Assembly: GCA_902515775.1 (NCBI GenBank) | Contig: CABXVU010000008.1 | Coordinates: forward strand, 1-62,851 | Source: an uncultured SAR86 cluster bacterium | Lineage (GTDB): Bacteria; Pseudomonadota; Gammaproteobacteria; Magnimaribacterales; D2472 | Length of the DNA: 62,851 nt | Reading direction: 5' to 3' | Shown: in pieces, positions 10,960-18,879 of the stretch | Numbering within the stretch: the stretch's first letter is position 1 | Layout of the letters: every line of letters begins with the position of its first letter | The notes under the pieces: model-generated | Seen by the model: only the letters and a program-made list of their open reading frames with translations | Databases searched by the model: none | What the model was told of the DNA's origin: nothing | Translations under genes and position numbers: made by a program

Positions 10960-11685
10960 ATGAATCCCATGAATAGTCTTGTTCAAATAGTTTTGGTTGA
11001 AACATCGCACCCGGGAAACATTGGTTCAGTAGCGAGAGCAATGAAAAACATGGGTTTAAGTAATCTAGCTCTTATCAACCCAAAGAAATTTCCTCATCAA
11101 GAAGCAATTGCTTTAGCTGGGAACGCAGTTAATATTTTAAATGAAGCTAAAATATTTACTTCCATTGAAAGCGCTGTGCAACATTCAAAAGTAATTTATG
11201 CAACCTCAGCAAGAGAGCGCACCATAGACTGGCCGACTGTAACAGTAAAAGATGCAGCTGATGAGATTCATGAATTAGTAACTAATAAAATTGAGGTATC
11301 TATTTTATTTGGTCGCGAGGATAGGGGGCTTACCAACGAAGAATTACAATTAGCTAACATGCACCTAATCATTCCTGCACATCCAAACTATCCTGTTTTA
11401 AACATCGCAATGTCAGCTCAGGTGATTTGCTATGAGCTTTATCAAGCAGCGCAAAATGATCCCTTAAGCAAGTGGCAAGATTTTCCAGCATACACCGCTG
11501 AGGAATTAAATAATCTTATCAAACACTTTGAAGATACGGTTACAGCATTAGAGCTTGTAGATCCAGAAAATCCAAAACAAATCATGACTAGAATGGAAAG
11601 AATGTTTCGAAGACTTTATCCCGATCAGATGGAAGGAAATTTTTTACGTGGCTTTTTAAAGGCAATAAATAATAGAATTAAATGA
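10960..11685 (+). CDS. trmJ: tRNA (cytidine/uridine-2'-O-)-methyltransferase TrmJ
   Basis: SPOUT-class enzyme that 2'-O-methylates position 32 of several tRNAs. The 241 residues include VLVETSHPGNIGSVARAMKNMGL, ATSARERTIDWP, LFGREDRGLTNEEL and the trefoil-knot end VLNIAMSAQVICYELY, all typical. Two close ATGs (10960 and 10969) are possible; neither has a strong ribosome site. The gap to the divergent suhB start is only 36 bases, so the promoters must overlap coding sequence or each other. Confidence 0.95.
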   Translation: MNPMNSLVQIVLVETSHPGNIGSVARAMKNMGLSNLALINPKKFPHQEAIALAGNAVNILNEAKIFTSIESAVQHSKVIYATSARERTIDWPTVTVKDAADEIHELVTNKIEVSILFGREDRGLTNEELQLANMHLIIPAHPNYPVLNIAMSAQVICYELYQAAQNDPLSKWQDFPAYTAEELNNLIKHFEDTVTALELVDPENPKQIMTRMERMFRRLYPDQMEGNFLRGFLKAINNRIK

Positions 11686-11696
11686 ACCTTCAAGGG

Positions 11697-11725
11697 TTTT
11701 CATTAACTTTTTTAGGTTTTATAAT
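11697..11725 (+). promoter_or_regulatory. Candidate sigma70 promoter of tRNA-Glu
   Basis: A perfect TATAAT at 11720-11725 sits 12 bases before the mature tRNA 5' end. A 4/6 match to the -35 box, TTTTCA, lies at 11697-11702 with a 17-base spacer. Confidence 0.55.
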
Positions 11726-11737
11726 TGCCGCAATCTA

Positions 11738-11813
11738 GTCCCGTTCGTCTAGAGGCCTAGGACACCGGGTTTTCATCTCGGCAACAGGGGTTCGACTCCC
11801 CTACGGGATGCCA
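11738..11813 (+). tRNA. tRNA-Glu (anticodon UUC)
   Basis: The 76-base sequence folds into a cloverleaf: acceptor GTCCCGT/ACGGGAT, D-arm with GAGGCCTAGGAC, anticodon stem CCGGG/CTCGG around TTTTCAT (anticodon TTC), T-arm CAGGG-GTTCGAC-TCCCCT and encoded CCA. It closely resembles E. coli tRNA-Glu. The first acceptor pair is a G-T wobble rather than G-C. Its 3' end is followed by a terminator and by phased repeats that may mark an integration site. Confidence 0.97.
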
Positions 11814-11822
11814 ATTTCTTTG

Positions 11823-11862
11823 AGAACCCTATAGATATAACGTTTATAGGGTTCTTTTTTTT
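11823..11862 (+). terminator. Rho-independent terminator after tRNA-Glu
   Basis: A perfect 11-bp stem (AGAACCCTATA / TATAGGGTTCT) with an 11-base loop is followed by seven T. It begins 9 bases after the tRNA CCA. Confidence 0.93.
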
Positions 11863-11868
11863 GGCATT

Positions 11869-11955
11869 GTGTCCACGGGGAGTCCAAGTAAAGCCAATAG
11901 AATCAATGAATAAAATTTCTAAATGAGTTCAAAGTTGAGTCAAAATTGAGTCCAT
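11869..11955 (+). repeat. Phased GAGTCC-like short repeats next to tRNA-Glu
   Basis: Five related octamers lie in one orientation: GTGTCCAC (11869), GAGTCCAA (11880), GAGTTCAA (11925), GAGTCAAA (11937) and GAGTCCAT (11948). Spacing within the two groups is 11 to 12 bases, about one helical turn. Arrays of this kind next to a tRNA 3' end resemble arm-type sites of tRNA-targeting tyrosine integrases, but no integrase gene is present nearby, so the role is inferred. Confidence 0.45.
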
Positions 11956-11987
11956 TCGCGCAATAATTTTTAGTGTATTATTTAGAA

Positions 11988-12113
11988 ATGGACGACATTG
12001 ATACTAAAAAGTTAATAAAAGCATTTATTGGGGATATGGACCCCTTTAAAAAAAAGTTAATAAAAGTATTTATTGCTATTGTATTACTAATCCTTATCTA
12101 CAAATACTTTTGA
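11988..12113 (+). CDS. 41-residue membrane microprotein upstream of SRAP gene
   Basis: Unrecognised small ORF starting MDDIDTKKLIKAFIGDMD and ending in a hydrophobic segment VFIAIVLLILIYKYF, so probably a single-pass membrane protein. It has an internal duplication: KKLIKAFI is followed by KKLIKVFI, matching a near-perfect DNA repeat (AAAAAGTTAATAAAAG). Its TGA overlaps the ATG of the SRAP gene (TGATG), a classical coupling arrangement that supports it being translated. No clear Shine-Dalgarno site precedes the ATG. Confidence 0.5.
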   Translation: MDDIDTKKLIKAFIGDMDPFKKKLIKVFIAIVLLILIYKYF

Positions 12114-12727
12114 TGTGTGGAAGATTCACACTAAGAGATATTCAGCAGATACAAGATGAATACGGTTTATCTATCAAAGCTAACTTTAATGTATCTCCAT
12201 CTCAAGATGTTCTGGTGCTAACTGATAGAGAAGGTGGTTCTACTCAGCCGGAAACAATGAGATGGCATTACAGCCCTACATGGGCTAAAGAACCAATGAA
12301 CCTAATCAATGCTCGGTCTGAAACATTAAGAGAGAAGCCTAGCTTTAGAATGGCTGAAAGATGTTTAATTATTGCTGATGGTTGGTATGAATGGTTACGT
12401 GAAGGAGACAGCAAACAACCATACTACTTCCATATGTGTAACAAGGTCTTTAACTTCGCAGGTATCTATACTGAGTATCAAGGTGTCAATGGCTGTGCAA
12501 TTATAACTAAAGAAGCTAATGAGAAGTTGTCTAAGATTCATCATAGAATGCCCGTCATGTTGAAAAGTAATGAAGGTAGAGATTGGCTAAAAGGTAAAGA
12601 TGTTTTTACTTCATCTCTATCTGAACGAGTTGAATATTTTTCAGTAGATAAGATAGTGAATTCTCCTAGAAACAATGATGAGCGATGTATTGAAGAGATC
12701 AAACTGGGAAGGGACGATTATGCATAG
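12113..12727 (+). CDS. SRAP-domain protein (YedK/HMCES family)
   Basis: SRAP proteins form a thiazolidine DNA-protein crosslink with abasic sites in single-stranded DNA and thereby protect them. Catalytic residues are in place: Cys2 (MCGRF, exposed after Met removal), Asn66 in NARSET, Glu93 in WYEW and His143 in HHRMPV. The 204-residue length is close to E. coli YedK (222). The ATG at 12113 is chosen over a TTG one codon earlier because Cys must be residue 2. The gene sits behind tRNA-Glu in a patch of unknown small genes; SRAP genes are often found in phage and island contexts. Confidence 0.93.
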   Translation: MCGRFTLRDIQQIQDEYGLSIKANFNVSPSQDVLVLTDREGGSTQPETMRWHYSPTWAKEPMNLINARSETLREKPSFRMAERCLIIADGWYEWLREGDSKQPYYFHMCNKVFNFAGIYTEYQGVNGCAIITKEANEKLSKIHHRMPVMLKSNEGRDWLKGKDVFTSSLSERVEYFSVDKIVNSPRNNDERCIEEIKLGRDDYA

Positions 12728-12745
12728 TGATGAATGGGTAATATT

Positions 12746-12991
12746 CTAACTACTTATTACTTTTAGACTACCCAATTCATTTGCAAACATTTCCAAATAC
12801 ATTCTCTCCAATTCTGATTTGTCTTTAGAAAGTAATGTTTTTTTGTCTTCAGAGGAAAATAATTTGTTAGCATCTTTATCCAATGCTTTAAGAATTAAAG
12901 CATCAATAAAATACTCTTTATCAGAGTTATTTGAAGAATAGTGAAGCAAATCTATCTCATAAAGCGTTAGTGGTTTGGAGTATATTTTCAT
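12746..12991 (-). CDS. Hypothetical 81-residue acidic protein
   Basis: Not recognised. The protein (MKIYSKPLTLYEIDLLHYSS...) is soluble, rich in Lys, Asp, Glu and Leu, and predicted mostly helical by eye (KDKSELERMYLEMFANEL). No signal peptide or TM segment. It is convergent with the SRAP gene. Lack of a ribosome site and its accessory setting leave some doubt that it is expressed. Confidence 0.5.
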   Translation of the reverse strand: MKIYSKPLTLYEIDLLHYSSNNSDKEYFIDALILKALDKDANKLFSSEDKKTLLSKDKSELERMYLEMFANELGSLKVISS

Positions 12992-13075
12992 TTTTTTTAA
13001 TAATAACTCAACAAGTCTTAATTATTAACATATTGCTGTGATGGAATATATATAAATTTACATTATTATATAAAA

Positions 13076-13288
13076 ATGCTTCATAGTTACATGCAACACT
13101 TCGAAATAGCTTCCCTTGCCATTTATTCAATCATGATTCTATATTTAAACTTTGTTGCTAAAGGCAGGTGGAAGTTAACTCTAAGGGTATTAAACACTGT
13201 ACTTATTCTTCAGTGGATTTTCTTTGGTTATTTATATTTAAATATGCAAGGCGATGAGTCAATTTATGAAGTGTTTAATAATCTATGA
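13076..13288 (+). CDS. Hypothetical small membrane protein, two TM segments
   Basis: Not recognised. The 70-residue product has two hydrophobic segments, IASLAIYSIMILYLNFVA and VLNTVLILQWIFFGYLYL, separated by a basic loop (KGRWKLTLR), which fits a two-pass inner-membrane protein. There is no obvious ribosome site before the ATG at 13076; ATG at 13091 is an alternative. Flanked by intergenic sequence on both sides, so it probably stands alone. Confidence 0.5.
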   Translation: MLHSYMQHFEIASLAIYSIMILYLNFVAKGRWKLTLRVLNTVLILQWIFFGYLYLNMQGDESIYEVFNNL

Positions 13289-13365
13289 GGTTAATTATGT
13301 GTATAAATTTGACATACATAATTGAAATGAGAGAATAAAGTAATTAAAAAATCATCTGGAGAGAT

Positions 13366-14175
13366 ATGAAAAAAATTATAATTTGCATACTAACGGCAGG
13401 GTTTATTACAAATTGCGCAGTTGAGAATCCTGAAAGTGCTGAGACTGATATCACACAAACTTACTTTACAGAATTTATGGCTTGCAAGGCAGGGCCTGAT
13501 CAGAGTACAGCAACAATGACAAGCATGATTTCTGAGTGGCAACAGCTTCTTGAGGGTGATAGTCTTGTCGGATCTTGGGGCTATGCACCAGCAGTTGCAA
13601 CAAATTCATCAGAGGATACCATTTGGTGGGAACTGCAGTGGACATCTCAGGAGGATGCAAATAATGCTTGGGGAGCATGGTTACAGAATGAGGATGCTGC
13701 TGCATGGGAAGAAAAATATACCTCTGTATTAGATTGTGATGGAGAAAATAGACAGTCATTCGATACAGCTTATCCTATGGCATCAAATGCTTTTGGCGAG
13801 CTACCTGACTCAGGATATTTTTACGCTGAAATTCTTTTTTGTGAGTACGAAAATGGAGGCTCAAAAGAAGACGCATTAGGGTTTTTAGCCGGATTTAATA
13901 ATGCAGTTAACAAAGGCGGTTATGAAGGCACCTCTTATCATTACGGCAATTATTTCCAACAAGGCAACGAGGATGGCTTCATGTGGGGAAATTTCACCAA
14001 TAGCAAAGAATCGATGGACAAAGCCACTGAGGCATTTGAAGCAAACGTTAGAGGTGAAATGTTTCCAATTTTTAGTGAATTTGCATCCTGCAGAGATGCA
14101 ACAGATTTATACAATGGATACACTTTGTATTGGTCAGAAGATAAAGACTTTATGCCAACGTTTCCCTCTTCTTAG
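13366..14175 (+). CDS. Lipoprotein with duplicated domain, unknown function
   Basis: The 269-residue protein begins with a lipoprotein signal (MKKIIICILTAGFITNC, Cys17 as lipidation site). The rest consists of two similar halves of about 100 residues, each starting with an aromatic-Cys strand (FMACKAG, ILFCEYE) and ending with a second Cys before an Asp-rich turn (C124 in LDCDGENRQ, C242 in ASCRDATD). C40/C124 and C159/C242 could form one disulfide per half. The halves look like a duplicated alpha/beta module (strand, helix LLEG.../AGFNNAV, Trp-rich strands). Very acidic. A strong GGAGAG ribosome site precedes the ATG. Function not known. Confidence 0.78.
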   Translation: MKKIIICILTAGFITNCAVENPESAETDITQTYFTEFMACKAGPDQSTATMTSMISEWQQLLEGDSLVGSWGYAPAVATNSSEDTIWWELQWTSQEDANNAWGAWLQNEDAAAWEEKYTSVLDCDGENRQSFDTAYPMASNAFGELPDSGYFYAEILFCEYENGGSKEDALGFLAGFNNAVNKGGYEGTSYHYGNYFQQGNEDGFMWGNFTNSKESMDKATEAFEANVRGEMFPIFSEFASCRDATDLYNGYTLYWSEDKDFMPTFPSS

Positions 14176-14314
14176 AAAATTTTTATCAGATTGATTTATT
14201 GATTTCACTAATTATTTGAGTGTTAAGAACTATTTTTATTTTGTGCCAAAGTTGATTGGCGTTAGTGAGTACTATAAGGTACATGAATAATATAGAAAAA
14301 ATAGGGGGGCTATT

Positions 14315-15211
14315 TTGTATAAAAAATATTTATTATTAGTTTTAATTTTCTTCATAAACAACTCATTCACACAAGAAAATCTCCCAATTGTCGCAGTATC
14401 TCAATTTGAACAAACCTTTCAAAATGATCGCATTAGAAGGTCTGCAGCTAATCCTGATAATTATGAGGCTATGCTTGAAACTCAATTAATTAAGGTAGGT
14501 AGGTTTAGAGTTTACGAAAGAAACAAGCTTGAAGAGGTCTTAAGAGAGCAAGGATTGCAGGAATCACTGTCAGGAAATAATACACAAATTAAAATAGATG
14601 GGGTTGATTATCTTGTTTATGGGGCAATCACTGATATGTCATCTGAGGCAAAGGAAATTAGCACTGGAGGATTTGCATCTGTAAGAGTTAGTAATAGGTT
14701 TGGTGTTGATATTAAAATTGTTGATGCTTTGTCAGGTGAGATAAGAAGAGCAGAGTCTATCGTTGCTGTCATTGAGACAGGTTCTGGGGTCGCAACAAGG
14801 AGTTTTTCAAATATTCAAGCCGATAGTAATGGATTAGTTGAGGCACAAAGAATTGTCGCAAAACGCTCTGCAGCACTTCTTGCTGAAAGTATTTTTCCTA
14901 TTAGGGTTGTAGACATTTTTAATGACGAGATATATCTTAATTACGGAGATTCTATTCTCAGCGTAGGGGATCGTCTAAAGGTGATTCAAGAGGGAAGAGA
15001 AATTATTGATCAGGATACCGGATTAAGTTTAGGAAGCAGGCAGAAAGTATTGGGTGAAATTGAAATAGTTTCAGCTGATTCAAATTTATCAATCGCAAAA
15101 ATAATTAAAAATGATGCTGAATTTACTGTTGGGGCAGTGGCTAAAATTATTTTAGAAACTTTAGGATCAAAAAATAAAGAACAAAGAGAAAGGAAAGGGA
15201 AAAAAATATGA
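14315..15211 (+). CDS. CsgG-like periplasmic protein (first of pair)
   Basis: CsgG-fold proteins include the curli secretion pore and several periplasmic assembly factors. The 298-residue protein has a signal peptide (to about residue 20, NSFTQ), then CsgG-like elements: IVAVSQFEQ, the RFRVYERNKLEEVLREQGL helix, VDYLVYGAITDM and VDIKIVDALSGEIRRAES. A C-terminal domain follows (LNYGDSILSVGDRLKV... DQDTGLSLGS), resembling a small beta-barrel. There is no lipobox Cys, unlike true CsgG. The start is TTG, 4 bases after a GGGGGG run; no in-frame ATG fits the signal peptide. The stop overlaps the next gene by 4 bases. Exact role unknown. Confidence 0.78.
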   Translation: MYKKYLLLVLIFFINNSFTQENLPIVAVSQFEQTFQNDRIRRSAANPDNYEAMLETQLIKVGRFRVYERNKLEEVLREQGLQESLSGNNTQIKIDGVDYLVYGAITDMSSEAKEISTGGFASVRVSNRFGVDIKIVDALSGEIRRAESIVAVIETGSGVATRSFSNIQADSNGLVEAQRIVAKRSAALLAESIFPIRVVDIFNDEIYLNYGDSILSVGDRLKVIQEGREIIDQDTGLSLGSRQKVLGEIEIVSADSNLSIAKIIKNDAEFTVGAVAKIILETLGSKNKEQRERKGKKI

Positions 15212-16164
15212 AAAAATTAACTTTACTCATATGCATTATGTTTTGTACATCAATGTACTCTCAAAGTAATAAACCTGTTATTGCAGTGGGAGAAATAACC
15301 TCAGCTGTAGGAGGCTTTAATACTCTAAGCATCCAACTTGCATTAGAAAACGCACTTCAAAAAACAAACAAATATACAATGATGGAAAGAACTAGGCTCG
15401 ATGCACTTCTTCAAGAAAGAGGACTTTCAATGAGTGGCGTTACAGATGGAAGGGCTGATATTTCTGGATTTAGTGGCGTAGATTATTTGGTTTATGGAAG
15501 TGTCTCGAATATTTCTATTGAGAGAACTAATGCGCTGATAGCTTTTTCATGTGACGCATCCTTAAGCATGAATGTAAGAGTTGTAGATGTAAATAGTGGT
15601 GAAATTAGATTATCTGAATCTGTGTTTGTGGAGAAAAATTTACAAACAGTTTTCGATGAAAATGTAGATCCATGCGGTGGTATTTCGCTCGCTAACATCA
15701 ATATAATGGGCGAAGATACCTCTGATGATATTGCTAACAAATTAACCACAGCAATTTTTCCAATCAAAGTTGCTAGAGTTAGTAAAGGACAGGTATATCT
15801 TAATTATGGCTCAGGCGCTCTTCAACCAGGCCAACCATTAACTATTAAAGAGATCGGTGAGGGCTTTCTTGATCCAGATACTGGCGAAGTTCTTGGTGCA
15901 GAGGAAACTACAACTGCAGTTATTGTTGTAGCTGATGTAAGAAAATCATACTCAATAGCTGACATAGTTGTATCAAATGCTAATATTAATGTCACAGATA
16001 TCGCATATAAAATCGAAGGAAAAAGTTCAAAAAAATCTGTAAAGAAATGTTCATCAGATGCAAAAAAAGCTACGAAAGAGTGCTCAAAAAATGCTGAAGG
16101 TAAAAGGTGCAAATCAGCAAATGACAGAAAAGCAAAATCTTGTTCAATTTTACTAGACCTGTAA
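15208..16164 (+). CDS. CsgG-like periplasmic protein with Lys/Cys-rich tail
   Basis: Paralogue of the gene before it, 318 residues. It shows a signal peptide (ending near MYSQS), VIAVGEI, MMERTRLDALLQERGLSM, VDYLVYGSVSNI, MNVRVVDVNSGEIRLSES and the same C-terminal module (LNYGSGALQPGQPLTI, DPDTGEVLG). It adds a tail of about 45 residues absent from its neighbour, with four evenly spaced basic-Cys units (KKC, KEC, KRC, KSC). Such a tail could bind metal, nucleic acid, lipopolysaccharide or peptidoglycan, or form disulfides; this is inference. The ATGA overlap implies coupled translation of the pair. Confidence 0.78.
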   Translation: MKKLTLLICIMFCTSMYSQSNKPVIAVGEITSAVGGFNTLSIQLALENALQKTNKYTMMERTRLDALLQERGLSMSGVTDGRADISGFSGVDYLVYGSVSNISIERTNALIAFSCDASLSMNVRVVDVNSGEIRLSESVFVEKNLQTVFDENVDPCGGISLANINIMGEDTSDDIANKLTTAIFPIKVARVSKGQVYLNYGSGALQPGQPLTIKEIGEGFLDPDTGEVLGAEETTTAVIVVADVRKSYSIADIVVSNANINVTDIAYKIEGKSSKKSVKKCSSDAKKATKECSKNAEGKRCKSANDRKAKSCSILLDL

Positions 16165-16171
16165 ATAACCT

Positions 16172-16375
16172 TTGATTGACAAGGCACTCATAATAAAACT
16201 CTTGTTATTGTTGGCTCTAACTACCTCAATAATAATAATATATTTTGTCATCTCTCCTTATCAAAATTGCAAAAGAGATTTAGTTGATTCTTTTGAAGAG
16301 ACCTATAGCAAATCTTTTACATGGTCCGAGAGAAGTTCTCTCATAAATAAATGTGCTGATTCAACAAAATGGTAA
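16172..16375 (+). CDS. Small single-pass membrane protein, TTG start
   Basis: Not recognised. 67 residues: a strong N-terminal TM segment (IIKLLLLLALTTSIIIIYFV), then a hydrophilic tail with two Cys (QNCKRDLVDSFEE, NKCADSTKW) that would lie in the periplasm. It begins 7 bases after the second CsgG-like gene on the same strand, suggesting a third operon member. The start would be TTG and no clear ribosome site is seen, so existence is moderately supported. Confidence 0.45.
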   Translation: MIDKALIIKLLLLLALTTSIIIIYFVISPYQNCKRDLVDSFEETYSKSFTWSERSSLINKCADSTKW

Positions 16376-16385
16376 TTATTTCTTT

Positions 16386-16404
16386 ACAAAGTTATAGACT
16401 TTGT
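16386..16404 (+). terminator. Weak hairpin after the CsgG-like operon
   Basis: ACAAAGT and ACTTTGT form a 7-bp stem with a 5-base loop, followed a few bases later by TTTTT. It lies between convergent genes. Confidence 0.35.
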
Positions 16405-16440
16405 GGCGATTTTTCTCGTCTTAGGAAATTTTTTTGTTCT

Positions 16441-17382
16441 CTAAACTGGGCCTCTATTAAAGAATTTTTCTTCAATTTCTATATGTAAATCAATTAAGCT
16501 TAATTGCAATAAGTCTAATATTGCCAAGATTTGTTTATCGGTAGATTTTTCATTAAGTTTAGCAGCTTGTTTTTTAATTTTAATAAGTTTTAGTTTTAGG
16601 TTTTCAGATTTTGGAAGATATTTGGTTACAGCTATAAGTCTATTTATACAAAAAATGATAGACCTTGGAAATTCTTTTAATTTCACCATGAAGTCTAGGA
16701 CATTACTGCGTCTCAATTCTCCTTTATTAATTTTTTTAAATGACTCAAATCCATTTACTGATTTAAGAATACTCATCCATTGAAGATTTTCATAATATTT
16801 TGGAATTTTTGCATCTTTTCTAAGAATTTGATCTTCGATGATTCTTGACAGCATGTCTGCCCGTTCAATAAATCTTCCCAATTTAATAAAGTCAAAAACA
16901 TGATCTCTATGCATTGCATCAGATATTGTTGAGAAAAAAGTCTTTGAATTCCTGATAATTTGATGCAGAACCTCAGTGTTATGATTTTCTTTGTTTGACA
17001 AAGAAAATTCTGCATGTAATTTGTTAAATTGCTCCCAAGCAGTTTTAGGCAACATGGTTCTGAGATACCTTGAATTATATTTTGCCATCTCTAATGAATA
17101 ACTAATTGATCCAAGATTATCTGAATTGTAAATTACAAAGTTTAAAACAACATTTTTTACTGCCGAAACACTAGAGCTATAAAACATTTTTTCATCAAGC
17201 AAAATGGAATTGAACTGCTCTAAGTCACTTGTAATTTCAACAAGATGAATGAAGTCTGAGACACTATCATGAGGAATATCTAATAATAGATCGAAGTTAA
17301 CATTTACTAATCTTGCCGTATTTTCTGCTCTTTCAATATATCTAGAAAGCCAATATATTTTTTCAGCGTTGCTTGAAAGCAT
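16441..17382 (-). CDS. Alpha-E domain protein (DUF403), Anbu locus
   Basis: Alpha-E proteins are all-helical and are encoded with circularly permuted ATP-grasp enzymes; their biochemical role is not established. The 313-residue product begins with the family signature MLSSNAEKIYWLSRYIERAENTARLVNV and has the second conserved helix FIKLGRFIERADMLSRII near residue 165. Its ATG overlaps the stop of the ATP-grasp gene by one base (TAATG), so the two are coupled. Confidence 0.9.
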   Translation of the reverse strand: MLSSNAEKIYWLSRYIERAENTARLVNVNFDLLLDIPHDSVSDFIHLVEITSDLEQFNSILLDEKMFYSSSVSAVKNVVLNFVIYNSDNLGSISYSLEMAKYNSRYLRTMLPKTAWEQFNKLHAEFSLSNKENHNTEVLHQIIRNSKTFFSTISDAMHRDHVFDFIKLGRFIERADMLSRIIEDQILRKDAKIPKYYENLQWMSILKSVNGFESFKKINKGELRRSNVLDFMVKLKEFPRSIIFCINRLIAVTKYLPKSENLKLKLIKIKKQAAKLNEKSTDKQILAILDLLQLSLIDLHIEIEEKFFNRGPV

Positions 17383-18815
17383 TAGTCTGCAATCCAGGTA
17401 TCTTTACTTCCCCCACCTTGGGAGGAATTTACTATTGTCGAGCCCTTTTTCATAGCAACCCTGGTTAGCCCACCTTGTGTAACAAATGAATTATTGCCAG
17501 ATAAAATAAATGGTCTAAGGTCCAAATGGCGTGGCATTATCTTTTTATTTATTAATGTTGGCGAGGTTGAAAGCTTTATTAAAGGTTGAGCGACAAAGTT
17601 TCTAGGATTATCTAAAATCTTAGATTTATACTTTTTCAATTCTGATTTTGATGATTGAGGCCCAATGAGTATTCCATATCCTCCTGATTCATTAACAGGC
17701 TTAAGGACCAATTTTTCTATGTTATTGATTACATAATCCAGATCTTTTTTAAATGCGCACACATATGTTTTGACTTGAGAAATAATCGGCTTTTCTTGTA
17801 AAAAAAATTTAATCATTTTTGGAACAAAAGCATAGACAGCCTTATCATCTGCAACACCTGACCCTGGAGCATTTACTATTGCAATTTTTTTATTTTTCCA
17901 CGCATTATAAATTCCTGGAATTCCTAATTTTGAATCTTTTCTCCATACTTTAGGATCAACAAATACATCGTCAATTCTCCGGTAGATGACGTCAACTTTT
18001 TTTGGACCGTTTATTGTTTTCATTAAAACATTATTACTCTTTGACACATAGAGGTCTGAAGCCTCCACTAACTCAACCCCCATTTGTTGGGCTAGATATG
18101 AATGTTCAAAATATGCGGAATTAAAAACTCCTGGAGTTAAAACAACAATTTTTTTATTTGCTTTTGTATTAAAAGATGCATCACTTAAGCACTTATATAA
18201 TTGAGACGGATAGTCATCAATAGGATTTACATCATAACTACTGAATAAATCAGGAATCACTCTTTTCATGATATTTCTATTTTCAAGCATATATGCAACA
18301 CCTGAAGGGACTCTTAGATTATCTTCTAGGACAAAAAATTTTCCTTTATCATCTTTTATAAGATCTGTTCCACATATATTGGACCAAACCTTATTTTTTG
18401 GTGTTATGCCCATGCACTCAGGAAGAAAGTTTGATGATTCTAAAACTAGCTCTTTTAAAACAGGATTTTTTTCAAGGAAGACTTGTTTGTTATAAACATC
18501 ATTGATGAAATAATTTAAGGCTTTGACTCTTTGAATTAAACCTTTTTGTATTAATTTCCATTGATTTGATGCAATAATTCTAGGGATTAAATCTAATGGC
18601 CATGATCTATCTTGCAGTTCATTTGCATCTAATTGAAAGGTAACACCCATAGAAGAAATAGAGGATTCACAAAGATTTGTATAATAAACTCTTTCAGATG
18701 GTGAGAGTGAATGAAAAAAATCTATTGACCGCTTATATCCTTTGCGTGGAGAAGATTTGCTATCAATATACTCATCAAAAAAAATGCTTGATTGATAAGA
18801 AAAAGTTTTATTCAT
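17382..18815 (-). CDS. Circularly permuted ATP-grasp protein (DUF404/407)
   Basis: Members are thought to form amide or peptide bonds using ATP; no substrate is proven. The protein shows the N-terminal conserved LSPSERVYYTNLCESSISSMGVTF, the core segment ICGTDLIKDDKGKFFVLEDNLRVPSGVAYML, VIYRRIDDVFVDP, VNAPGSGVADDKAVYAFVP, LVLKPVNESGGYGILIGP and the C-terminal RHLDLRPFIL... GGLTRVA... NSSQGGGSKDTW. An upstream ATG at 18872 is open, but the ATG at 18815 (477 residues, MNKTFSYQSS) fits the family better and leaves a 64-base shared regulatory gap with the divergent Anbu gene. Confidence 0.9.
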   Translation of the reverse strand: MNKTFSYQSSIFFDEYIDSKSSPRKGYKRSIDFFHSLSPSERVYYTNLCESSISSMGVTFQLDANELQDRSWPLDLIPRIIASNQWKLIQKGLIQRVKALNYFINDVYNKQVFLEKNPVLKELVLESSNFLPECMGITPKNKVWSNICGTDLIKDDKGKFFVLEDNLRVPSGVAYMLENRNIMKRVIPDLFSSYDVNPIDDYPSQLYKCLSDASFNTKANKKIVVLTPGVFNSAYFEHSYLAQQMGVELVEASDLYVSKSNNVLMKTINGPKKVDVIYRRIDDVFVDPKVWRKDSKLGIPGIYNAWKNKKIAIVNAPGSGVADDKAVYAFVPKMIKFFLQEKPIISQVKTYVCAFKKDLDYVINNIEKLVLKPVNESGGYGILIGPQSSKSELKKYKSKILDNPRNFVAQPLIKLSTSPTLINKKIMPRHLDLRPFILSGNNSFVTQGGLTRVAMKKGSTIVNSSQGGGSKDTWIAD

Positions 18816-18879
18816 TTTTAACTCTAATGGTGCAATAATTATGCCAATAAAATGTGTTAATTTAAAATACATATAACTA

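Noticed and set aside
10924-11010. In-frame N-terminal extension of suhB
   Set aside because: It overlaps the start of trmJ and does not resemble SuhB; the ATG at 10923 aligns with the E. coli protein.
13475-13759. 94-residue open frame antisense to the duplicated lipoprotein
   Set aside because: His/Pro-rich shadow of a gene with clear signal peptide and ribosome site on the other strand.
14315-16164. A curli operon
   Set aside because: CsgG-like folds are present, but no CsgA/B repeat proteins, CsgE or CsgF; no lipobox Cys.
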